NCBI GenBank assembly: GCA_018873245.2
Contig: JAEMBT020000006.1
Span: 8,453,855-8,517,854 of the forward strand
Direction of reading: 5' to 3'
Source: Archegozetes longisetosus
Lineage: Eukaryota; Arthropoda; Arachnida; Sarcoptiformes; Trhypochthoniidae
DNA: 64,000 nt
The notes under the pieces are model-generated. The model saw only the letters and a list, made by a program, of their open reading frames with translations. It did no database searches and had not been told where the DNA came from. The first letter of the stretch is position 1. Every line of letters starts with the position of its first letter. Shown here piece by piece: positions 1-12,900 of this stretch. A program made the position numbers and the translations under genes.

Positions 1-1097
1 GACTCAGTCGCAGATTTGAATTTTTTAGATTTTGATTGACTACAAGACGGAGCACTGAAAGATTCAATTGCTTTCTTTCTAGGAATAGTTTGTTTTGAAT
101 TCAAACTCTTTTTATACCATTCGGGAACACTTTTGCAGAAGAAATATGTATCGAATTTAGGATCAATAATACCAGAATGTGTTTCTAAAACTTGATTATT
201 GAGCGAATAAAATAGAATTGGATTCTCATTCAAATCAATGTCATTTGATCTTCTCTTGACATTTTTGATACGAGTCCTGATTTGGTCAACTGTTTTGATG
301 GGCAATAAAAGTTGTTTTATATAACTATAACATTTTCTCAGTGAAAACATTGGTGTGAACTGTTCCAAACCTATAGCTATTAAGTGGTCTTCAGCTAAAG
401 TGAAAACAGTTTTGCATTTATTTTTGTCGTCTCTACGTTTGTCATAATATCCACAATAAGGCAAAAGCCATGGACTCAGAAACACATCAGGATTGGAAAT
501 AAAAATCTTCTGATTTTCTTTAGTTACTGGAAGTGATCGCCAAGAAGTCAATGAAGTGATAGTTTTGGGACACTTTTCTATCGGATAATTGTTGATGAGA
601 TCAATCGCTGGCTTCAAATTGTTTACAGAGAAAATAGAGTTGGTCTTCAGCTGCGAATAGTCATAGATCTGATTGAGCATTGACTTAGCGTTTTGTGCCA
701 CAGATTCCAAACTACTGATATTAGTTGATTGCAAATAAGTTTGAGCTAAGAGTTGAATATGTTGTCGAAGCTGTTCAACGAGTATTTGAAGGTTTTCAGT
801 ATTAAAAACATTTGAATCGATGTTTTGATTACTGGCAACGATTGTGGTCTCGATGGAGTCGACTTCGATATCGTTTTGTTGTTCATCGAACAGTAGATCC
901 AATTCATGATCCGACACTTTGACTGCTCTATCATTCCTGAAATCCCAGTCGTCGTAAATCTGTTTAATGTCTTCACTGATTATATACTCTGGGTCATTCA
1001 CTTCTTCCTCTTCTTCATTATCTTCTCCTTCTTTATAAAGTGAGTCATCGTAGAGTGAACTCAAGAACTCAATCCAAATGGTGTCCGAGTCATTCAT
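1..1097 (-). CDS. GON4L: GON4-like (GON4L/YARP family) nuclear protein, N-terminal part, cut by window edge
   Basis: An open frame runs from an ATG at 1097 to base 1 without a stop (365 codons), so the gene continues outside the window. The first 60 residues are very acidic (EGEDNEEEEVNDPEY). Around residue 105 is LVEQLRQHIQLLAQTYLQ, which matches the hallmark Q-H-x-Q-L-L-x-Q block of GON4L proteins. Further blocks of the same family follow: a DPD-like VFLSPWLLPYCGYY near residue 210 and TLAEDHLIAIGLEQF near residue 235, then a basic serine-rich stretch. GON4L proteins are transcriptional co-regulators of cell division; their PAH and SANT-like parts would lie beyond the edge. No intron is needed in this part. 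Recognition is from memory of the family blocks, not from a search. Confidence 0.75.
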   Translation of the reverse strand, partial: MNDSDTIWIEFLSSLYDDSLYKEGEDNEEEEEVNDPEYIISEDIKQIYDDWDFRNDRAVKVSDHELDLLFDEQQNDIEVDSIETTIVASNQNIDSNVFNTENLQILVEQLRQHIQLLAQTYLQSTNISSLESVAQNAKSMLNQIYDYSQLKTNSIFSVNNLKPAIDLINNYPIEKCPKTITSLTSWRSLPVTKENQKIFISNPDVFLSPWLLPYCGYYDKRRDDKNKCKTVFTLAEDHLIAIGLEQFTPMFSLRKCYSYIKQLLLPIKTVDQIRTRIKNVKRRSNDIDLNENPILFYSLNNQVLETHSGIIDPKFDTYFFCKSVPEWYKKSLNSKQTIPRKKAIESFSAPSCSQSKSKKFKSATE

Positions 1098-2788
1098 TGT
1101 TTATTATTATTTGACAAATAGAAATGAATGAGAGACCAAATAAACAAATAGTAAGAAATAAGGAAAGAAGCAAACGATTGTGGCGACTTTGCGAATATTT
1201 ATTAAAACTACGAATGGGAGTGTTTACAATTTTTTATTAAGTCTGCTAATATAGTTACGATCTATTGCTTTGTAAACTGTAATCATATAATTACGATTTT
1301 TCACTTTTTATTTAGACTAAATTCATCTCTCTATTTGCGATTATAAGTATTTAAGTTGATGTTAAATAGACCCTAATTATTTACACAAAGCCTTAATATT
1401 TATCTTAAAAACCAATTTGTATTTTGAACAAAACATTTGTAAAGAGATAACCGAGAAATGAGCTAAGTATAAATTGAACTAAGTTGAGAAAATGTTTTAT
1501 CAAACTTTATGTTTGATAAAAAACATTTGATATTTGACTAAACTTCAGGCACTTTCGACTCAAACAATCGTTTAAACAGTAGATTGAATTTTTAGTTTTA
1601 AGCAGAAACAGTTAATAAAATGCTGAAATAAGTATTGCTTACATTTAGTTATTTGTAGAAAACAGTTATGTTTTAAACAAAATCTAAATTTGGATTTCAT
1701 CGAATTGAAACTTATACTAAGGCAATGTCTCTCAACAATTCATTAGTACTTTTTTCTAAACAAAACAAACTGAGAAAAGACTCAAACGCGAACACTTAAC
1801 AGATAAATGATTCTGAAGTTTTTCAAAGGACTTAATGGCTCGGCTCTTGCCTTTAGTGTATAAAAGTTATATTGACTTTGATTTAAGACATCCTTCAAGC
1901 TCAATTGTCAGCTGAGTTGTCAAATAAACTAACTTAATAACATTTATCAGTACCTAAAAGTGATCGATTTGTCAATTAATTGAGTGGATAATGGAATTAA
2001 GCAAAAAATGTTCATTTAACTGGAAATAAAGTTGTTTACTAAATTTTAGAGCTAAACAAATATACTATAAGTTTGTAAGTTCTTAAGATAGCATTAAAAA
2101 CATAATATTCACTTTACAGCCATCCTTTAAATCTTGATCTCAACCCTCAAACGCTACAACTATTATGACTATAAGTTTAAAACATAAAAACATTTGAAAC
2201 TTTCGTCAAAGGTTTATAACCGAACTAAGCTGACAATAATTCAGACATGAGATCTACAATTTTAGCAAACTATATGCTCTGTCTTCATAGCTTGAATCAT
2301 ATTTAAATACAAGACTGACTTTCTACCCCAAAAAGGCTAAAACTGAGAAAACTATGCAATTAGTCAAAATAGATCAACAAACTAAGCCTTGAAAGGAGTA
2401 GTTAATAAAAGTCAAATTTGCCGCAATTGTGACAAAGCATTTAGAGACATAAAAGCTACAATAGAGTTGTAGTGTTATGTTAAGTTTGAGTCAGCTTATG
2501 ATAGAGGCGTATAACTGAGTGCATATACAGCAGATTTTATATACAAACTTGAAGTAAAGGTATGGTTATGTGCAACACATTTACGTATAGACAGAATGTA
2601 TGTGTTGTGCGAATAAGTGTCTGATAATAGTTTTGCAAACATTTGGAACTTTATCGCTATTATACGGATAGGCGTCGGCTTAACAACTATTCAAATCTGT
2701 TATATCTAATTGTCTTTGACAATTTAAGAATCAAATTTTATACAAATTTGGCTAAAAGTGATAATAAAGAGTTGAAATAAAGGAGAAA
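1098..2788. other. Intergenic, shared 5' region of GON4L-like and RhoGDI genes
   Basis: This 1.7 kb lies between two divergently read genes and must hold both promoters. It is AT-rich throughout; I see no open frame of note, no tRNA and no clear repeat. Confidence 0.6.
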
Positions 2789-3452
2789 ATGTCAGATAAT
2801 ATGGGACAAGAAGTACATGATGATGATGAGGTGAACAGCTATAAGCCTCCGCCGGAAAAGCCACTCAGCGAAATCATCAACGCAGATAAAGAGGACGAAA
2901 GTCTTCAAAAATACAAACAAGCGCTTTTGGGTAGTGCCACCAAAGATGAAGTTGTTGTCGATCCAAACAATCCTAACAGAGTTATTGTCAAAAGTTTAAA
3001 CCTAATTGTCGATGGAAGACCTGATGTTACCCTCGATCTCACTCAAGGTTCGTGCCAACTAACCATTAGTTTTGCTTATTTTCTAATTATCTTGTCAACT
3101 GATGGCGATTTCAGGTAATTTAGAAAACGTGAAGAAAGCAGTGTTCACTATAAAGGAAGGCATTCACTATAAAGTTCGGATTGACTTCTTTGTTCAGCGA
3201 GAAATAGTAACTGGTCTTAAATACCAGCAAAAGATTTATAGACACGGAATACAAGTGGAGAAGATGAACCAAATGGTTGGTAGTTATGCGCCTAAAACTG
3301 AGATACAATCGTATACAAGTCCTCTAGAAGAGATGCCGAGTGGAATGCTAGCGCGCGGCACTTACACTGTTAAGTCACTCTTCACCGACGATGACAAGAA
3401 CGAACACTTGAAATGGGAATGGACTTTCGAGCTCAAAAAGGATTGGGATTAA
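2789..3452 (+). CDS. RhoGDI: Rho GDP-dissociation inhibitor (two exons)
   Basis: Exons 2789-3047 and 3115-3452, joined across a 67-base GT-AG intron in phase 1, give 198 residues, close to the usual about 200. RhoGDI holds prenylated Rho/Rac/Cdc42 GTPases in the cytosol in the GDP state by masking the switch regions and taking the lipid into a beta-sandwich pocket. The N-terminal arm (residues 1-60, acidic, YKPPPEKPLSEI) is the part that binds the switches; the immunoglobulin-like fold follows. Near-invariant family blocks are present: VQREIVTGLKYQQ, MVGSYAPK, GMLARGTYTVKS, FTDDD and a final WEWTFELKKDW. Nothing is odd about it. The intron splits the codon for the Gly after DLTQ. Confidence 0.96.
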
Positions 3453-5335
3453 CTTCTTCGCTATTTATCCCTTCTATCTATTAGATATATCTTTGTCTTA
3501 TCCATTGTTCGTGCCTTCAATCTATTTTTTATTACTCAAAGACTGATCCAATAATTCATCCACTAGTTTGTGTACTTCGAAAATATCAATTTTAGTATTG
3601 TTTTCGTACACCTCTACCAGAAGTGGCCACAAAGTAATTATATCTAAAATATTTTGAGATTTATATTTATGATAACTGTTGAGATGTTCAAAATTGATTT
3701 TAGTCTGTTATTGTCTTCAATCCTAATGACATTTACAAGTTTTCTAGACCTTTAGATTGAACACAAGTCAAAAATCAGTTACTTTAAACTCATCGTATGG
3801 TAATAATTTTTTAAGTATTTTGTACTAAATATATCTAAATTTGAATGATATGCAATTTTCAACCTAAAAAATATTTCTCCCCAAAGTCTCTGTTTGAATA
3901 ATAAAGTTTATAAAGTATTAAGTATTGTTTGACTCGAACTCACTTATTTTCCCTTAATTACAGAATAATCTGATCAGTTGTTATGAAAAATGCTTCTGAA
4001 TTTGAACAGTAACTCCAATAAGTTATCCTGAAATTAAATATTACATTTTTTACTGAAATTGCAACAATGCGAGTCATTCAGAATACAGATAAATAGTGAG
4101 TCATTCGCTCGATATTCATTCAGACGTTTGAATAGACTAAATGAACGAGAGGGCATTATTGCAAAAATTACGTAATTACCAATTGTTCACATAATAATTC
4201 CGACAGCAAATCTCTAAGTAGAAATCATTAACTAAATAACCAAGCGAAGCAACGGCGACCAGCTTCCAAAAATTATTTTAAAATATCAAGGGTTAACACA
4301 TCAATTAATACATCATTTTGAAGTTTATTTATTGGACTAACCGCTCAAAATGTTTGAGAAAAATTCGGTGATTAATTTTAAAAATATGTCTATCAGGATA
4401 CATTTTCACAATCCTTATTGAATCTCCTTCGGAGTTCCAATAGGATCAAAGAAGTTTTTATCAAACTTTCAGTCCCCTAAGTTTCAATTTGGCTTCAAAT
4501 TCGGATTCTTTGGTTATTTTAGGGAAAATGGTTGGTAGGCATAGTTCTATTCACGTCAATCTATCAGCAGAATGTCTTAAGCTCAAAAAATGACACTAAA
4601 TATACGCCAAAACTATTTTAGAGGTGTCAAGACAGAGGTCCGACCTGGAGCTAATCCTGTGATTCCAACAATGGCCTATAAGCTAAATTGATCCACAACA
4701 ATTGATCATTTGTAGAAATTTCTTAGATTTTATTGGGTAGTCTTCAAATCATAATAAAAATAAATCGAAGCATGAATTGAATCAAAAAATTTATTTGATA
4801 AGTTATCACATGGTTTGTAAAGCTATCACATTAAGAGCTATTCCTTCTCTGCATTAATAGCTCAAAATAATCGTCGACAAAAAAATAGATAAGCACTACA
4901 TTCTATAGTTGTCAGTACGTAAAAAGGTTTGTAACTATTATTTATCCATATAACAGTTATACCTCCTTATAGTGAGTCCAAGTTATAACGAAAGCAATAA
5001 TTTGTTACCGACACACATCAACTAATGCTAAATAACCTTTTTATAGTGAAACCTCGTCATAGCCAATCTTAACTACACGTGCCATCGATCCACTATATCG
5101 AGGCTTTACTGTTTTAGTAAGGATTATCATTATTTACTAGTCCTTGTTAAATAAATACTTAAAATCTTATTTGTGACCAAATTGTTTTCATGATTAAACA
5201 TAAAAATCTAATTACTGTATATAATATGCAAATAAATTAATAATTGATTGAGGATAAACTTGAGCAAAAAATACTGTAGAAAATATTATCACGATTGTTG
5301 TTGTTCACAAGGTTTGTCAACCATATCCATCTATT
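3453..5335. other. Intergenic between RhoGDI and USP22 3' ends
   Basis: Convergent interval of 1.9 kb holding both 3' UTRs. An AATAAA-type signal lies near 3898. A short Tigger/Jerky-like miniature element sits at 4954-5111; otherwise the stretch is featureless AT-rich DNA. Confidence 0.55.
4954..5111. mobile_element. Miniature inverted-repeat element, Tigger/Jerky-like ends
   Basis: The left end reads CAGTTATACCTCCTTATAGT and the right end, read on the other strand, CAGTAAAGCCTCGATATAGT: an imperfect terminal inverted repeat of about 25 bases starting CAGT. Such ends with CCTC.ATAGTGA followed by ATAACGA-type words are typical of pogo-superfamily (Tigger/Jerky) elements. The 158-base body has no coding capacity. 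A clear TA target duplication is not visible, so the copy is probably old. Confidence 0.5.
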
Positions 5336-8300
5336 TCACTCATATTCAAGTATTTGTTTGTGATAAAACAATAAGTACCTGAAATTATAAATATCCTATT
5401 AGTTATAATTGAACCAAGTCTGATACGCTATAAACAAACCCTTCACTATCAAGCACTTCTTGAACACTCGCACGAACTATTAGATGATCGTCACACTTGA
5501 ACCATTGGTCGCGGTGTTGCCGAATGAAGGCTGTATAATGGCCCGTCTCGATTGTTCCGCTATGGTTCACAACAGCAAACAAACAGTACCTTCAAGTAAA
5601 AAACAGTTAATATCTATTCTCTATTGGCCTAAAGTTCATGTCCTCCTCATTATTACTTGTTATCATTGTTAGAAACTCCATTAGTATATGAATTGACTGA
5701 TGACTTATCACCCGAATTGGATTTACAACCAATTTTCGATGCCATGAAAGGCGTCATATCGAGATATTGAGGAAACGAAATAAAGCTTGAGATCTTTTTA
5801 TGGAAGCGACTCGAATGCTCAAAACGCTACAAATTCACACAACTCATTATATCAATCATTCAATCAATTAAAACAACTCAAATCACCTTAAGATGAAAAC
5901 TGGCCACCACCGGCAACTTCTTCAAAGACAGTTGTTTAGTCGACTCTTGATAGCTTTGACAAGAACTACACTTTATCTTTGCAGAGCTGCCCAAATGTTC
6001 AGGTCTTGTGAACCTCTCCAAGCAATCGATTAGAGATTTCGGTTCAGATTCATCACAAATTGTTTGAGTAGAAGACGCAGCTCTTTGCTGGCGCATATGA
6101 AGAGATGGACCCAGATCTAGACTAAAGTCCCAAATCGGGTCTTCTACTGAACTGACGCCTCTGTAAATGTATGTTTCGAAGTATTGATTAGACACAGGTT
6201 ATTAAGTATATCAAAAGAAATAAGATAATCGTAATTGTGTTTTATGTACTTTTGATATCATATACGAAGAATATAAAAGCAACTTTTCAACAAATTCAAG
6301 GTTTTCTAAGAAAATAAGAAAGAGTGAATTGAACTAGAGCAGGATATTCGGATGTTTGTAATCCAGCGGATACGAGTAGAGTAGAGGCATTATCTGCTCT
6401 ATAGTTGTTAAAATATCGAATTCTATGGTCAAAATCTATATCATTCAAACATTAAGCATATTTGTTCAAGTTTTCTTTGAGTGAGCGTTTGTAAGACTAG
6501 TTGAAAAGCATAGAATTATTACCGATGATAAAATATAGGGATTTGAAACTCCATTTCCTTTCCTCCGAATTTCTTATAAACTTATCAAACTTTATCTAAC
6601 TGTCAAATTTTATCAACTTCCTTCAACACTTTTGACAGATTGAGGAAAACTTTCACAAAGCATTCGATTTGATGACTTGAAACATTTTATTGGATAAGAT
6701 TTAGAGAAAAACTAATTTCGAATATTTTCATTATCACAATTTTATGATATATTAATATTCGAGTCACTGATTCTCACAGTTACGAAAATTACTAGAATTG
6801 TTAGAATTCAAAGAATTTATGTAATAAAGGAGAATAGTTAGAGAGATCACTTACTTGCATGACTGACAAACGACATCCGACTGAAGACTACCAGTGAATA
6901 TTTGATCAATAATGCAATTGCAGTGATGGGAATTACTGCTCGTCGGTCCATTTGTACCTTATATTGTATAAGAAATCAATAGTAATTTTCTTCATAGCTT
7001 TGATTTAAAATTGCATGGTAATCAATATAAAGACATACCTTTACAGTGTCGATGTAATACATCTAAAGTTGCGATAAAAAATTCATGAGCATCTTGTTGT
7101 TCATAACCAGCCAGATGTCTAGCATGTGTCCAAACCAAATGCAGTAATTTATATGGAATGTGTGGAGAACTTTTGCCTGAATAAAACTAATCAAAAAACA
7201 AAGTAATTTAAAGTCACACTATCATTTGAAACCTAATAGAAACATCAAATCAGATCAACCAACGGGAAATACCTCTTGAAAAAGTCGGGACATTTCACAG
7301 ACCAAACACATAGAAGGGTCGTCTTGAAACTGACAAATATGTCTATCGGCCAGAAAATAGTCACGAAGAAGTGGTGTGTGAGTCAAGGCTTGAACGATAC
7401 AATTCATGAAACAAGTATTTCCGAGATTTATGAGACCTCGAAGTCCTTCATTATAATTGAAATGAAACTAAGTATTGTCGAAATTACAATTGAAATCAAT
7501 ACTTCATACCAATGTGAGAATTCTCAGAAATTCTTTTTCTTTGAGGATTTTTTCTAAGAACCTCTAACTCAGTGATGGACGGCTGCCACGGATAATACTG
7601 CGTGTAACGAACACCAATAGTTTTTGCTGCCTTATGGCTTTGTTTCTTAGCTATTGTCTCGAACTCACTATCGTGTATGTAGTCCTCACATTTGAAACAA
7701 TAGACAACTCCGTACGACAAATCCATTGCTTTCAAATACAAATAACATTTGAGTTCATGTCAATTCTTGTTGAAAACTTAAACAATAGATCAATACCTAA
7801 ATGATGGCTATTAGAAAATGAGTGGTCGTGAATGTGACGGTTTGCGAAACATCCAAAATAGAAACAATAGAGACATGAGTGAAGTCGAGGCGATGGTTGA
7901 CCACAAGTGAAACAAATGCAATTCTTGGCCTTTGATTAAACAAAACATTACTATCGATTAGTTGTCAAATTTGAAAATTAGTCAAACAATCAACAATGAA
8001 GTAAAGGATATTTAGAATAAGAATAGATTTTAGGCATACAATTAGATTGAAAAGCAAAACAATACAACCGGTAGTTTTAAACAAATAATATATTCAACTT
8101 AAATCTAATTAACAGTTCAATTAGATCAAAAACAATTCATTTTATGACAAACAGCATCAATTAATAAGAATAAGAAGCGAAACAAGTCAATTATTAAGAA
8201 GTATGCAGAGAAAATATAATAATAAAGAATTAATAAGACCTTTAGTTTTCGCGACTCTTCACTAGTGACTGCGACAAATTGTTTATGAATAATACGATAA

Positions 8301-8359
8301 GGTTGTAAGCCGTACTTTAGTTTAAAACTTTCTAAATGTTCGCAAGTGGTTGAAGTCAT
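5336..8359 (-). CDS. USP22: Ubiquitin hydrolase of the SAGA module, USP22/nonstop orthologue (10 exons)
   Basis: Exons in gene order: 8240-8359, 7797-7929, 7510-7728, 7273-7445, 7039-7186, 6855-6957, 5887-6160, 5657-5826, 5440-5589, 5336-5378. All junctions are GT-AG, phases agree, and the product is 510 residues (human 525). USP22 removes ubiquitin from histone H2B (and H2A) as the catalytic subunit of the SAGA DUB module. An N-terminal zf-UBP (residues about 6-105) shows CxxC pairs and the HIHDHSF stretch used to join the module. The USP domain follows with the Cys box NLGNTCFMN (Cys169), YEQQDAHEF, a CxxC pair around [39 protein letters not shown], and the His box ETGHYTAF (His464) with CDDHLI. 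It ends [14 protein letters not shown] as in vertebrates. An upstream in-frame Met at 8398 exists; the one at 8359 fits the family better. The gene is divergent to PC1/3. Confidence 0.95.
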
Positions 8360-9931
8360 GATTAAAACAGAATTATTATTAAGATAGCACAAGTTCAATT
8401 ATTTATTCAATTATTCAATAGAACTGACAAATTCAAATTGAAATGTTGTATTGAAGTATTGTTAATCATTGCTACGATAGCCAGCCATATGTTTTCAAGC
8501 TCTTTCAATACTAACAAATGATGTCAAAATAACGTAACTTTTGTAACTATTTTTAGACTCGAAAATATCAATTTTACTCTTATATGAATAGTTAGCGGAA
8601 TGTGAGATGTTTTTAATGAGTTTTGAAACATACCCTATACTTTTTATTGATTAACAAAAATTAAGATATGATTAAGCAAGTATTTATCCTTATTTCATAT
8701 GATAAAGATGGAGCATGTCTCATAACTTACAAAAAATATCTTACATTTTCCTCCATCATATCTTATATCAATTTCAAACTTGAACTTTAATTTTCATTTA
8801 TGCCTTGCTCTTTGCCAAACTCCTCAAAGTCGCTTTATATTTGACTATTTAGCAAATTTTTCGAGTCTAAAATCAAAATAATTTAGCTGTAATTAAATCT
8901 GCCTTCAAATTAGTTGACTCATTAGATTTTGAACTATTACTCAATCTCAACATTAATGCTGTATTAATATTATTTACTATTCTCATTTTGATTGACTTAA
9001 AATAAATTGCGAGCACATTCTAAACCGAAATTATTTGGGCTCTAAGCTCCACTTGTGCTTCAGTGACTATCAGGGTAATTGAGTTGATGTGCATCACTAT
9101 GTTAGCAATTTGAACATCAAACAGCTTAAAATTTTGTTCATTCAGTCAAATCTACAACTGAATTAAACTTTTATCTAAGCCAAACATCGAATGAAAACTC
9201 GAACAATTGATTGGAAGGAAATTCAACCTAAGAATTAAATCAATATTAGTAGCCTTTGCATCAAAGTTTCAGAGTTGCAAAAGTTCGAACTCAGAGTTTG
9301 AACAATTTTGAGAGATTTTAGAAATGGGTATCTAGTGTTTCTAGTAGATCTTTAGGAAAGTTTGGCTTTGGTATGAAGTGCCGTATATATTGTCGCGAAT
9401 CACATTCTGCAATAATAATTTATAGGTTTGAGTTAAGGTTAGAACTATCTTAATCAGTTTAACTAACCCTAATTTGACTGAAATATGAGCGTCATCTGCA
9501 ACAATATCTACGGCATTCGTACCATAGCTTAAAGCCTCTCCACCAATCATTTTTTTAAGACCAATTCAGGACAATTGGCTTGAAAGACTCTGAATTCATA
9601 ACAGTACATATGATAGAAAATTAGCTAAAATTGTGCAAATATCGCACTGATTTATGAATAACTTGATTTATCATATTTGTATGAATCAAATTGTAAATCA
9701 TTGGCTAAATAACTGATGAATAGGAGGGAATCTTCTTTGGGAGGTATATGTAATCAATCGCATCACTAATACCTGTGAGCCTAATCAAAGACAAAAAACC
9801 GCAAAATACGACGAATTTGTGACTCAAGTAAACAAAAGTAGTGATCCTGGTGTTTAACCAAATAGTACATAATAAAAGAGATTACATGACGATTGGCTCT
9901 AATCTGAGATAAAAGTTGCTCTTCTGTTCAA
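8360..9931. other. Intergenic, divergent 5' region of USP22 and PC1/3
   Basis: 1.57 kb of AT-rich DNA expected to hold both promoters. A 69-codon antisense frame around 9341-9550 resembles nothing I know and has no splice or start context that supports it. Confidence 0.5.
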
Positions 9932-12900
9932 ATGGCCTCAGTTCTAAACTCTAGAATATGTCACATTAGAGTCAATCGAACTTTCAATTTAGTAATGATA
10001 GAATTTTTAAAAATTACTATTTCTTTATTTATTTTAATACTAAGTATTTCAAGAATAAGTGTTTGTCATGACAGTGATCATGAAACTTATTTATCGAATG
10101 GTCATTATATGAACGTATGGGCTGTCAGAATGTACGGAGGAATTAATGCAGCTAACAAACTGGCAGCTGAATTAAATTATCAAAATCTTGGACCCGTAAG
10201 TGATTTTCTCAATTCTATCATATCTACACACGTAACTAGGGGTGAACAGAGAAGTCTCGATCCCAAACATTTTTGAACATCTAAGAGTAGATCAGTAGGT
10301 ACTAAGACTTTCTACAGTGAAAAAATCTATTTGAGAATAATTCGAATGCCAAATCAAAGATTAAATGGTTTAGCGCCTGTATCTATTGAAATAGAAATTG
10401 CTTATCTATAAGTTAGATAATTTCGTGATCAAATTTTCTAAAAATTATTGCAATAAAAAGAGTGCATTGATTCAAGGAAATTTGCTATAGATCCCCTCAA
10501 CCTGAAAATCCTCGTTACGTTACTGATTATACATTATAAAGACCGAAATTTTAAGAACTAGTCTTAGTTTCATAATCATTTGGAGACAAATATCTAGAAA
10601 ATTAAGAGAAGTATTATTTTCGTGAAGTTATATTCGCAAGACTCGTGATGAATAAGTTTGAAGAAGGTCTGCGTTAAGTCGTTAATTGAAAGTTCTTACG
10701 TAAAAACTTAAATCTGTAACTAGAGAAAGATCATAAAGGCATCGCGAGATTCTAGGTTCAGTATTTGTTACATATAAAATCCAGAATCAAGATTCTGTAC
10801 TAAGTCATTAATAGTAGCGGAACAAAAAATTGGATCAAGCATTCGAAATATTTGAATAATTTTCCGGATGTAATTTTTGTGATTATAAATCCTTTTTAAA
10901 GATTGAATATCAGTTTAAATTCCTTGAATTAAAACATTTTGCTTCACTAAAGTAACAAGAATTTGAAAGCATATCAGAATTTATTTGATCCATTTATTGA
11001 TAGTGATATCTCATTCTAAATATTTAAAAATAATCACGTAATTAACATTAATCACGCTGTTTCATACTTAATTAGTTAGAAATAGACTCTATATCTCACA
11101 TAATAAGTTGAACGCTATAAACATATAACTAAAGTTTATATAATTGAAGCTCTTTCTTCAGTAGAGAAAGTTAAAAGTTTTCATTAAATACCAAATAATT
11201 TGGTTAAAACACACAATTGGAATTACAAATAGTGTTCGCGTTTGTTTTTACCGTAAAATTCATGTTAAAACCTCAGTTCTAATTACATAAACTTTTAATA
11301 TGTTTATTAATATTGCAGTAATGTGTAGATTTTGGAAAAATAAGCTCATTTGAGCAAAAATAAAAATGTGCCTCAAACGAATGACAACTATAAAAGTTTG
11401 ACGTAAGCTAACTTAAAAGACCATAGAATCCTATAAAATAAACCCGGCCTCACAAGTACAGTTGTGGACGTAAAGACAGCACCTAGCTACGAGAAAAACA
11501 CCGTTACCATGCCATCCTACCTGTGATCAGAGGGATTGCTAACTGAATTTTTAACTATGATTCGCTCTTTTGTCTAAAATGATTGAGATTCGAATCTGAT
11601 ATTGTATGAATTATTATGGTAGCATAGAAACGTTCGCGTAGTAACCCATTATTTCTCGTTGTTATGAATCATTTTAGTTTCATTGAATACAAATGTAAGA
11701 CACAATTCACACCTATATTTTTCAGTAACTTTGAAACAATAAAGAAAAGTTTACATCAAAATAATAATTTGCCCATAAACTATCAATTAGATTGTTTAAT
11801 TAAAATGTATGAATAGTTAAAGAATTCTGAAGGCCAAGTTCTGTCAGTTTATCGCGAGATCAAAGCAATTTCTAAAATTGATGACCTAAAACTTAAATAA
11901 TTTTTCAGTTCGCTCATTTGATTCGTGTGAAATATAATAATGGGGGAAAGCTTTAAGAATTTGCTGTTCATATTTCGTAAGAACATTTGCGTTGATTCAA
12001 AAGGCACAGACTCTCCAATAACTATTTTTCTAAGTTTTCTGCAAATTGTAGGCTTAAAGTAAGTTTTAGTTTGTATAGAACAAAGCCAATAAAATCATAG
12101 TATAAAAGCTAAGACATAAAGAAAATTTCGATTTTGCAAATTCGTCCCAACAGTTTGGATATAAATAAATCGAAAAGTTTCAGTACAATGAAGTTCCTTT
12201 AGAATAGAGTAAATTTTTCAGTCCATTTAGCTTTGTTATAAGTTATAACGAAGTTCACTGTTTCAAAATAAGGTTGAGATTGAAAGCATCACTTATTCAA
12301 TAAGAATTACTGAAACCTCAAGTATAAATTCTATAAATACTTTCCACTTAAATACAATGTCAGCAGAGTTTTCCATATGAGAGAATAATTATTAAAGATC
12401 ATAATCAATATTCACAACCATAGATGAGTGAGTTCAAAGATACTTATTTGTTCCGAAAAGAAGATCACCCAAGAAGGACTAAAAGGCATGCGATTCACCA
12501 TACAAGACAACTATCAGGTGATAGTCGTGTTGAATGGGCTGAACAACAAATCGCCAAAGTAAGAGTGAAAAGAGACGTAACAGGGATAGGTTCAAAGCGG
12601 CTAAAGCGTGTTCCAAGTGATCCACTTGGAAGAGGCAAAATACCACCATTTCAAAATGAAGACAGATCTTTTAATGATGAACTTTGGCCTCGACAATGGT
12701 ATCTGCATGACACTCGAAATATACCAACTATGCCTAAATTGGATCTCGGAGTCAAAGAGGTTAGACTTGATAACAGTTTAATCGTTAATTGACTAATAGC
12801 AACAATTTGAATTAAGGTTTGGAAAATGGGTTTCACTGGAAAAGGTATTGTCGTTTGTGTTTTAGATGACGGTGAGTATTGCTTCAATTCCTTAGCTTTC

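Noticed and set aside
746-976. 76-codon frame on the - strand
   Set aside because: It lies in another frame of the GON4L-like coding sequence, which is open across the whole stretch and matches its family.
5484-5672. 62-codon + strand frame
   Set aside because: It is the antisense of USP22 exons 8 and 9, whose translation contains the catalytic His box.
9341-9550. 69-codon - strand frame between USP22 and PC1/3
   Set aside because: No family resemblance, no splice context; length is unremarkable in random AT-rich DNA.
9285-11610. GTTCGAA-type words that could be tRNA B boxes
   Set aside because: No matching A box or foldable acceptor and anticodon arms were found around them.
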